This document shows, in pieces, positions 1 through 6,188 of a DNA stretch of 11,155 bases. The position numbers and the translations under genes were made by a program. The stretch covers positions 1-11,155 of the forward strand of contig DCTU01000166.1 in NCBI GenBank assembly GCA_002329445.1. The letters run 5' to 3'. Every line of letters begins with the position of its first letter. Position 1 is the stretch's first letter. The notes below the pieces were generated by a model. That model was not told where the DNA came from. It ran no database searches and saw only the letters and a program-made list of their open reading frames with translations. This DNA comes from a bacterium UBP9_UBA1432 (GTDB taxonomy: Bacteria; Vulcanimicrobiota; Xenobia; Xenobiales; Xenobiaceae).

Positions 1-1312
1 CGAGGCCGTCCGGCGCGTGCTGCGGACCAAGTTCCGCCTGGGCCTCTTCGAGAACCCCTACGTCGACGAGACGCGCGAGGCCCGAACCCTGCTGGCCCCG
101 GAGCATCGCCGGGCGGCCCGTCGCCTGGCAGCCCGCACCTTGGTCCTGTTGAAGAATGAGGGCGGGGTGCTCCCCCTCTCGGGAGACCTGCGGACCCTGG
201 CCGTCGTCGGCCCCCTGGCGGACGACCCCAAGGCGGTCCTGGGGTCCTGGTCGGGCGATGGCCGCCCTCAGGACGCCGTCTCCCTGCTGGAGGGGATCCG
301 CTCGCGCCTGGGCGGGAAGGTGCGCGTGCTGCACGAGAAGGGGGTGGACCTGGACGTCCCGGGCGCCACCGGGAATTTCCACTCCCGCCCTGCGGACGCC
401 ACCCTGGCTGGAGGGACGAACGTGGTCGGGGCGGAGGGGATCGACCCGGCCCGCCTGGCCACCACCCCGGTCCCTCCCGAGGCCTTGGACCGGGCCGTGG
501 CTGCGGCGCGGCAGGCTGAGGTGGTCGTGGTCGTGGTGGGCGAGACCGCCGAGATGTCGGGCGAGGCGGCCAGCCGCACCAGCCTGGATCTGCCCGGCCG
601 GCAGATGGAACTGGTCCAGGCCATCCACCAGACCGGGAAACCCTACGTCGTGGTGCTGATGAACGGCCGTCCCCTGAGCCTCCCCTGGATTGCCGAGAAC
701 TCGCCGGCCCTGCTGGAGACCTGGTTCGCCGGGACCCAGGCAGGCCACGCCATCGCAGACGTCCTCTTCGGCGAGGTGAACCCGGGAGGGAAGCTGCCGA
801 TCACCTTCCCCCGCAACGTCGGGCAATGCCCCATCTACTACGCGCAGAAGTCCACCGGCCGCCCGCCGACGGCGGAGAAGTACACCTCGAAGTATCTCGA
901 CGTGGAGGTGACCCCGCTCTTCCCCTTCGGGCACGGCCTGAGCTACAGCCGCTTCGAGTTGTCCGACCTGGAACTCGCCTCCGCGAAATTGGAACCCGAG
1001 GAGGACCAGACGGTCTCCGTCACCGTGCGCAACCTCGGCCCCCGAACCGGGGACGAGGTGGTGCAGATCTACGTGCAGGACGTGGCCTCCAGCGTGACCC
1101 GTCCGGTCAAGGAACTGCGGGGATTCCGGAGGCTGACCCTGCAACCCGGGCAATCCAGGCGCCTTTCCTTCACCCTGGAACCTCGCGACCTGGGCTTCCT
1201 GGATCGTCAGATGCGATTCGTCGTCGAACCCGGACTCTTCAAGGTCTGGGCCGCCACCAGCTCACAGGGAGGCCTGGAGGCCAGCTTCGAGGTCCACGCC
1301 CCCCAGCCCTGA
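1..1312 (+). CDS. bglX: BglX-like beta-glucosidase (GH3), 3' part of gene
   Basis: This is the C-terminal part of a glycoside hydrolase family 3 beta-glucosidase. The reading frame is open from base 2 and stops with TGA at 1310-1312, so the start lies upstream of the window. The N-terminal TIM barrel with the nucleophile aspartate is missing; the segment LRTKFRLGLFENPY marks its end. The middle alpha/beta sandwich follows, with the conserved stretch GETAEMSGEAASR (about 539-577), whose Glu near 563 is the region expected to supply the acid/base residue. VLMNGRPLSLPW, ETWFAGTQAGHAIADVLFG and LFPFGHGLSYSRFE match BglX closely. The last 100 or so residues form the fibronectin-III-like domain (VVQIYVQDV, PVKELRGF). 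By family, the enzyme removes terminal beta-glucose from oligosaccharides, usually in the periplasm; the signal peptide would be off-window. The domain linker (about 350-475) seems longer than in E. coli BglX. No link to the pilus genes is seen. Confidence 0.93.
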   Translation, partial: EAVRRVLRTKFRLGLFENPYVDETREARTLLAPEHRRAARRLAARTLVLLKNEGGVLPLSGDLRTLAVVGPLADDPKAVLGSWSGDGRPQDAVSLLEGIRSRLGGKVRVLHEKGVDLDVPGATGNFHSRPADATLAGGTNVVGAEGIDPARLATTPVPPEALDRAVAAARQAEVVVVVVGETAEMSGEAASRTSLDLPGRQMELVQAIHQTGKPYVVVLMNGRPLSLPWIAENSPALLETWFAGTQAGHAIADVLFGEVNPGGKLPITFPRNVGQCPIYYAQKSTGRPPTAEKYTSKYLDVEVTPLFPFGHGLSYSRFELSDLELASAKLEPEEDQTVSVTVRNLGPRTGDEVVQIYVQDVASSVTRPVKELRGFRRLTLQPGQSRRLSFTLEPRDLGFLDRQMRFVVEPGLFKVWAATSSQGGLEASFEVHAPQP

Positions 1313-1347
1313 GCCGCGCGTCAGGGGCTGGGGCCTTCCAACATGGT

Positions 1348-1375
1348 GAGAGAGCCGCCCGAGGGCGGCTCTCTC
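1348..1375. terminator. Bidirectional terminator-like hairpin between convergent genes
   Basis: A perfect 13-bp inverted repeat (left arm 1348-1360 GAGAGAGCCGCCC, right arm 1363-1375) with a 2-nt centre lies between the stop of the glucosidase (1312) and the stop of the converging ketosynthase (1403). The GC-rich stem could end transcription on both strands. Neither side has a clear run of T, so an intrinsic terminator is inferred from position and stem strength. The rest of 1313-1402 shows no gene. Confidence 0.65.
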
Positions 1376-1402
1376 CGATTTGGGGAGAGTTCTCCGTCCG
1401 GC

Positions 1403-2557
1403 TCAGTCTTCGGGACGCTCCAGGAGGACGATGCCCAGGGAGTAGCCGGTTCCGAAACCCACCATCAGGAGACGGCGGGCCTGGTCCAGGCCTGCCTCCA
1501 ACTGCTGGTCGAGAAGAATCGGAACCGAACCACTGGTGGTGTTGCCGTAGCGTTCGATGTTGCAGCGCATGGCCCCGGGCGGGATGTGCAGCCTCTTGGC
1601 GATGGCTTCCAGCATCCGCATGTTGGCCTGGTGGAAGAGCCAGCAGTCGACGTCCTCGGGAGCCAGACCCTGGGCCTCCAGGTGCGCCTGGACCCGTTCC
1701 GGGACCAGGTTCACCATGTCCTTGTAGACGGCTCGGCCCTGCATCAGGACCCGGTCCCGGTTGAACTCATCCAGGAAGAGGTCGGGCTTGCCCTCCCGAG
1801 CGGTGAAGCGCCAGACGGGGCCGGGGGTCTCGGGGGTCGGCCGGATCTCGATGGCCTCGCCGCGGCTGCCCATGGTGAAGGTCTCGGTGGAGCGGACCCG
1901 CCACGAGGGATCCTGCGATCCCGAGGGCAGGCGTCCCAGCAGGACGGCTCCGGCGCCGTCGCCGAAGATCGTGCAGGTCCCGCGGTCGGAGGCGTCGATC
2001 ACGCGGGTCATGGCGTCCGAGCCCACCACCAGGGCCTTGGACCCCGCCGGATAGCTGCCCAGCATGCGGGCCGCGGTCTCCAGGGCGACCACGAAGCCGC
2101 TGCAGCCCACGCACAGATCCAGACCCTGGATGTGGTTGGACAGGCCCAGTTCGGACTGCAGGGTGGAGGCCATGCTCGGCACCACCCGGTCGGTGGTGAC
2201 GGTGGAGACGATCACGATGCGGATCGAGTCCAGGTCGGTCCGGCCCTGCAGGACCCGGCGCCCGGCGGCGATGGCCATGTCCCGGGCGTTGAGTTCGGAA
2301 TCCAGGACTTGCCGGGACAGGATGCCCACCCGTTCTTCGGGGAAGGTCGGCGAGCTCAACTCGATGTGCCGGGGTTCGGGATCCTGGGCCAGGCGCGCCT
2401 GGAGGACCGCCATCAGGTCGCTCAACTCGGCGTTGGACATGGCCGCACCAGGGAGGTCTTCTCCGGGAATGGCGCGGGCCGTGCCGCAGACGGCGATGTC
2501 CGAGAGGCGGGGGATCAGTTCCTGCCCCCCGGGGGTCGATTGCTTCAGAGTGGTCAT
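1403..2557 (-). CDS. fabH: 3-oxoacyl-ACP synthase III (FabH) family protein
   Basis: A 384-residue thiolase-fold condensing enzyme of the FabH family. Classical FabH joins acetyl-CoA to malonyl-ACP to start fatty acid synthesis; relatives prime branched chains or polyketides. The triad is visible: Cys152 in CVGCSGF, His309 in LFHQAN and Asn339 in YGNTTSGSVP. Also typical are VVGSDAMTR, FGDGAGAVLLG and the C-terminal GFGTGYSLGIVLLE. ATG at 2557 is used because the family's first beta strand (IAVCGTARAIP) begins near residue 21, which excludes the internal Met40. No good Shine-Dalgarno is seen. Odd points: about 20 extra N-terminal residues, a longer 40-75 segment, and no TSDEWI motif, whose Trp stacks on CoA in E. 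coli FabH. The acyl donor may therefore differ. It lies 83 nt behind yadH on the same strand. The family is clear; true housekeeping FabH versus a specialised paralogue is open. Confidence 0.88.
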   Translation of the reverse strand: MTTLKQSTPGGQELIPRLSDIAVCGTARAIPGEDLPGAAMSNAELSDLMAVLQARLAQDPEPRHIELSSPTFPEERVGILSRQVLDSELNARDMAIAAGRRVLQGRTDLDSIRIVIVSTVTTDRVVPSMASTLQSELGLSNHIQGLDLCVGCSGFVVALETAARMLGSYPAGSKALVVGSDAMTRVIDASDRGTCTIFGDGAGAVLLGRLPSGSQDPSWRVRSTETFTMGSRGEAIEIRPTPETPGPVWRFTAREGKPDLFLDEFNRDRVLMQGRAVYKDMVNLVPERVQAHLEAQGLAPEDVDCWLFHQANMRMLEAIAKRLHIPPGAMRCNIERYGNTTSGSVPILLDQQLEAGLDQARRLLMVGFGTGYSLGIVLLERPED

Positions 2558-2640
2558 GGGTGCGCTAGGTTATGGGTCGGTCGGGAAAGTCCTCCAGGCG
2601 GACCCGACCTGGCGTCGACGCCGGGAGGGCGGACGACCCC
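2558..2640 (-). other. Gap between yadH and fabH with a 12-nt palindrome
   Basis: These 83 nt separate the yadH stop from the ketosynthase start. They hold the perfect palindrome GGCGTCGACGCC (2611-2622). It has no loop, so it suits a protein site or chance better than a terminator. I see no convincing -35/-10 pair, so whether fabH is read through from yadGH or has its own promoter is undecided. Confidence 0.3.
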
Positions 2641-3414
2641 TCACGTGCGCAGGCCGACCCCTCGGGCCAGCAGGACCAGGTTCAGCGTGACCAGGGCGCC
2701 GGCCAGGCCCATCAGCGTGACCAGGCCGATCCAGGTCGGGATGTCGGAGGCCCCCAGGAAGCCGAAGCGGAAGCCGTTCACCATGTAGAGGATCGGGTTG
2801 AGGCGGGACAGGCCGCGCCAGATCGGGGGCAGCAGGCTGATCGAGTAGAACACGCCCCCGAAGTAGGTCAGGGGGGTCAGGATGAACGTCGGAACGATCG
2901 AGATGTCGTCGAAGCGTCGGGCGATGAGCGCGTTGCTGAATCCAGCCAGGGCGAAGACCAGGCTGGTCAGGACGAGGAAGGCCACCACGATGGCCAGGCT
3001 GTGGAAGCGGACGGGGTGGAAGGCCAGCGAGACCAGCAGGACCAGGAAGCCCACCAGGATTCCGCGCAGCATCCCGCCGCCGACGTAGCCGGCCACCATG
3101 ATCCAGTCGGGGACCGGGGCCACCTGCAACTCTTCGACGCTGCGCTGGAAGCGGGCGTTGAAGAAGGACGAGGCCACGTTCGAGAACGAGTTGGTGATCA
3201 CCGACATCATCACCAGCCCGGGGACGATGAATTCGATGTAGCTGAAGCCGTCGATGCGCTGGATGCGCGGGCCCAGAAGGCTTCCGAAGACCACGAAGTA
3301 GATGCCCATGGTGATGACCGGGGGCAACAGGGTCTGCATCCAGATCCTCAAGAAACGCCCCACCTCCCGGTGCAGGAGGGTGGCCAGGGCGATCCACAGT
3401 CTTCGGGTGTTCAC
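2641..3414 (-). CDS. yadH: YadH-like ABC-2 type exporter permease
   Basis: A 257-residue inner-membrane permease of the ABC-2 family, very close in plan and motif content to E. coli YadH (about 256 residues). Shared segments include RIWMQTLLPPVITM near the N-terminus, FIVPGLVMMSVITN, VASSFFNARFQRSVEEL, VAPVP, FDDISIVPTFILTPLTYFGGVFY and LNPILYMVNGFRFGFLG. About six hydrophobic helices are seen. The start is GTG (CAC at 3412-3414 on the plus strand) and overlaps the yadG stop by 4 nt as GTGA, a classic sign of translational coupling. With YadG it should form an ATP-driven exporter. The substrate of this family is not firmly known; lipid-linked or polysaccharide compounds are common for ABC-2 exporters, but nothing here identifies one. 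Confidence 0.93.
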   Translation of the reverse strand: MNTRRLWIALATLLHREVGRFLRIWMQTLLPPVITMGIYFVVFGSLLGPRIQRIDGFSYIEFIVPGLVMMSVITNSFSNVASSFFNARFQRSVEELQVAPVPDWIMVAGYVGGGMLRGILVGFLVLLVSLAFHPVRFHSLAIVVAFLVLTSLVFALAGFSNALIARRFDDISIVPTFILTPLTYFGGVFYSISLLPPIWRGLSRLNPILYMVNGFRFGFLGASDIPTWIGLVTLMGLAGALVTLNLVLLARGVGLRT

Positions 3415-4331
3415 TGGCGACCTCGCCCGACCAGGTGCACGAAGAGCTCCTCGAGACGGTTGGACTTGTTCCTCAGGCTGACCACCTGGACGCCGCAGGC
3501 CTCCAGCGCCGCGAAGACCTGGTTCAGCGTCAGGCCCCCAGGCACGTCGATCTCCAGACGGCTGGGGTCGATCGGGCGGACCTGGAAGCCGGCGGGAGGT
3601 TCCTCGAGGGTCGCGGGGGCGGCCAGATCCAGGATGAAGGTCTGCATCTCCAGGCGGCGGACCAGGTCCTGGATGGGGCCCTGCTCGAGGATCCTCCCGT
3701 GGTCGATGATGGCCAGGTTTCGACAGAGGTGTTCGGCCTCTTCAAGGTAATGCGTGGTCAGGATGATGGTGGTGCCCTTCTGGTTGAGATCCGTCAGGAT
3801 CTCCCACAGACCCCGCCGCAGCTCGATGTCCACCCCTGCGGTGGGCTCATCCAGGATCAAGAGCCTGGGAGCGTTGACCAGGGCCCGGGCCACCATCAGA
3901 CGGCGCTTCATCCCCCCGGACAGGTGTCGGGCGATCTGGTTCATCTGGTCGCCCAGGCCCAGGCGCTCCAGCAGCTCCTGGGCCCGAGGCAGGGCGACGT
4001 TGCGGGGGATGCCGTACAGGCCTGCCTGGAAGACCAGGATTTCCAGGGTCTTCTCAAAGACGTTGAAGTTGAACTCCTGAGGCACCACGCCCATCAAGGT
4101 CCTGGCCCTCTCGGGGTGGGCCCGGGCATCCACCCCGAAGACATGGATCTCTCCCGCCGTGGGGCGGACCAGGTTGGTCAGGATGCCGATCAGGGTCGAC
4201 TTCCCGGCGCCGTTTGGACCCAGAAGGGCATAGAAGTCGCCTTCCTGCACGTCCAGGTCGACCCCACGAAGGGCTTCGAGCCCGCCGGAGTAGGTCTTGC
4301 AGAGGTTGCGGATGGAGAGGGCGGTGTTCAT
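3411..4331 (-). CDS. yadG: YadG-like ABC exporter ATP-binding protein
   Basis: A 306-residue ATPase subunit that should pair with the YadH permease encoded next. Motifs in order: Walker A GPNGAGKS (38-45), Q-loop Gln85 in VPQEFNFN, signature LSGGMKRR (137-144), Walker B LLILDEP (157-163) and switch His194 in LTTHYLEEAE. The C-terminal TFILDL and NRLEELFVHLV segments are typical of YadG and not of general ABC proteins. The frame stays open upstream to 4451, but that extension would run into pilB and carries no family sequence. ATG at 4331 gives MNTALSIRNL, which matches the family start and length (about 308 in E. coli). The gene starts 40 nt after the pilB stop; that gap can fold into a weak compound hairpin (4332-4365). 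Membership of the pilus transcript is possible but not proven. Confidence 0.94.
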   Translation of the reverse strand: MNTALSIRNLCKTYSGGLEALRGVDLDVQEGDFYALLGPNGAGKSTLIGILTNLVRPTAGEIHVFGVDARAHPERARTLMGVVPQEFNFNVFEKTLEILVFQAGLYGIPRNVALPRAQELLERLGLGDQMNQIARHLSGGMKRRLMVARALVNAPRLLILDEPTAGVDIELRRGLWEILTDLNQKGTTIILTTHYLEEAEHLCRNLAIIDHGRILEQGPIQDLVRRLEMQTFILDLAAPATLEEPPAGFQVRPIDPSRLEIDVPGGLTLNQVFAALEACGVQVVSLRNKSNRLEELFVHLVGRGRQ

Positions 4332-4371
4332 CGGGCAGTCCCGGCGGTTTGCCGTGGAGCGCCCGGTTCCT

Positions 4372-6177
4372 TCAGGAGACGGGCACCGGTTCGCCCTCGG
4401 CGGCTTCGTTGGAGGGTGTGCCCAGGGCATCCCCCAGGGCGTGGAGGTCATGCCCCTTCAGGCTCTCGACCTCCACGGTGACGACGCGCAGGACCTCCTC
4501 CAGGGTGGTCCAGCCCATGCTGACCTTCTCCAGTCCGTCGTCCAGCAGGGTGCGGATCCCCTCCGACGCGGCCGCGCGCGAGATCCGGCGCTGGGAGGAC
4601 TTGCGGAGGATCTGCTGCTTGATCCGACCGGTCATCGGCAGGACCTCATACAGTCCCAGCCTTCCCGAGAATCCGGTCATTCCGCACTTCTGGCAGCCCT
4701 TGCCGTGGAAGTAGGTGGTGGGCAGGGCGTGGTCGGTGGCCAGGCGCAGGAACTCCAGGCGCTCCCTGGCGGGATTGGTCTCTTCGCGGCAGTGCTCGCA
4801 GATTCGCCGGACCAGCCTCTGGGCGACCACCGCCAGCAGGGAGGAGGCCACCAGGTAGGGGACGATCCCCATGTGCCGGAGGCGGGTCAGCGTGGCCGGG
4901 GCCGAGTTCGTGTGGACGGTGGAGAGCACGAAGTGACCCGTCTGGGCTGCCTGGAAGGCGATCTCGGCGGTCTCCAGGTCGCGGATCTCGCCGACCATGA
5001 CGATATCGGGGTCCTGGCGCAGGATCGAGCGCAGGGCCGAGGCAAAGGTCACCCCGGCCTTGTGGTTGACCTGGAGCTGGTTGACCCCGGCCAACTGGAA
5101 CTCGATCGGGTCCTCGACCGTGACGATGTTGTCCGAAACCCGGTTGCGGACGTTCAAGGTGGCGTACAGGGTGGTCGTCTTGCCGGACCCGGTCGGACCG
5201 GTGATCAGGATCATGCCCTGAGGGTTCTCGACCAGGTTCTGATACAGGGCCAGGTGGTCGGGAAGCATGCCCAGTCCCGAGAGCTGGAGCAGCCCCACGT
5301 TCTTGTCCAGGATGCGCAGGACCGCCTTCTCTCCGTAATAGGTGGGCAGGGTGCTGACCCGCAGGTCCACCCAGCGTTGGCTGAGGCGGACCCGGCTGCG
5401 GCCGTCCTGGGGACGCCGTCGCTCCGAGATGTCCATCCCGGAAGCCAGCTTGATCCGCGAGATCACCGCGTTCTGGATGGCCTTGGGCAGTTCGGCCATG
5501 GTGCGCAGCACCCCGTCCACCCGGTAGCGGACCCGCAGGTTGTTCTCGGTGGGCTCGACGTGGATGTCCGAGGCCTTGATCTCGATGGCCTCGACGATCA
5601 GGGCGTTGACCAGTTGGATGATCGGGGCGTCGTGCTCTCCGAGCGTCCCTTCCTTGGGAGCCTCTTCGGTCTCTTCGTCGGGCATGACGAAGAGCTCGAC
5701 TTCGGCTCCGGGGCGGGTCGTCCCGAAGCGGTCCAGGGCCTCGGTCATCGCGGCGGCGCGGCCTTTGATGGCCTCCTGGATGTCGCCTCGGGGGGCCACC
5801 ACCCTCTCGATGGGGCGCGAGGTGTGCATGCTGACCACGTCTTCGGCCGTGACGTCGAAGGGGTCGGCCATGGCCAGGCGCAGCCGGCCATCGGCGGTCT
5901 CGCCCAGGGGGACCACGCAGAAGTTGCTGGCCACCTCGGTGGGGAGCATGGCCAGGGCCTCGGGCCGGACGTCTCCGGGGCGGATGCGCAGGAAGGGGAC
6001 GCGGTAGAGGTCCGCCATGAAGGCGGCCAGGGTGATCTCATCGATCAGTCCTCCCTCGACCAGGGCCTGGGCGATGGACATGCGCGAGTAGCGCGGGTCC
6101 TGCAGCACGGCCCGGATGGCCTCGGGTCGGACCAGGCCGGCCTCGAACAGGCTGGCCAGGAGATCCTTGCGCTCCAT
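4372..6177 (-). CDS. pilB: Type IV pilus assembly ATPase PilB (GspE/PulE family)
   Basis: A 601-residue hexameric secretion ATPase that by family powers pilin polymerisation at the cytoplasmic face. The N-terminus (1-140) resembles the MshEN / T2SSE_N domain, with two helical repeats (LFEAGLV and LVEGGLI) and LYRVPFLRI. The N2 and motor domains follow: DIHVEP (204-209), Walker A GPTGSGKT (327-334), Asp box TVEDPIEF (353-360), Walker B MVGEIRD (394-400) and His box TGHFVLSTVHTN (413-424). A zinc tetracysteine is seen at 460/463 and 495/498, typical of PilB/GspE and absent from PilT. The RLG triplets that bind c-di-GMP in canonical MshEN domains are not present. The chosen ATG has GGGGAGG 4 nt upstream and follows the previous stop by 1 nt; a frame running further upstream to 6318 only overlaps that gene. 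The acidic C-terminal tail (about 575-601) is not a conserved part. PilB is favoured over GspE by the PilX-like and PilT neighbours. Confidence 0.94.
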   Translation of the reverse strand: MERKDLLASLFEAGLVRPEAIRAVLQDPRYSRMSIAQALVEGGLIDEITLAAFMADLYRVPFLRIRPGDVRPEALAMLPTEVASNFCVVPLGETADGRLRLAMADPFDVTAEDVVSMHTSRPIERVVAPRGDIQEAIKGRAAAMTEALDRFGTTRPGAEVELFVMPDEETEEAPKEGTLGEHDAPIIQLVNALIVEAIEIKASDIHVEPTENNLRVRYRVDGVLRTMAELPKAIQNAVISRIKLASGMDISERRRPQDGRSRVRLSQRWVDLRVSTLPTYYGEKAVLRILDKNVGLLQLSGLGMLPDHLALYQNLVENPQGMILITGPTGSGKTTTLYATLNVRNRVSDNIVTVEDPIEFQLAGVNQLQVNHKAGVTFASALRSILRQDPDIVMVGEIRDLETAEIAFQAAQTGHFVLSTVHTNSAPATLTRLRHMGIVPYLVASSLLAVVAQRLVRRICEHCREETNPARERLEFLRLATDHALPTTYFHGKGCQKCGMTGFSGRLGLYEVLPMTGRIKQQILRKSSQRRISRAAASEGIRTLLDDGLEKVSMGWTTLEEVLRVVTVEVESLKGHDLHALGDALGTPSNEAAEGEPVPVS

Positions 6178-6188
6178 TCTACCTCCCC
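6178..6188 (-). promoter_or_regulatory. pilB ribosome binding site inside the end of the upstream gene
   Basis: On the minus strand GGGGAGG (6182-6188) lies 4 nt before the pilB ATG (6177). It sits within the last codons of the pseudokinase gene, whose TAG stop (6179-6181) falls between site and start. This fixes the pilB start and points to translational coupling of the two proteins. Confidence 0.75.

Noticed and set aside
4332..4365. Compound hairpin between pilB and yadG as a terminator
   Set aside because: The arms are only 4-5 bp with long spacers and no T run follows, so it cannot be told apart from chance in GC-rich DNA.
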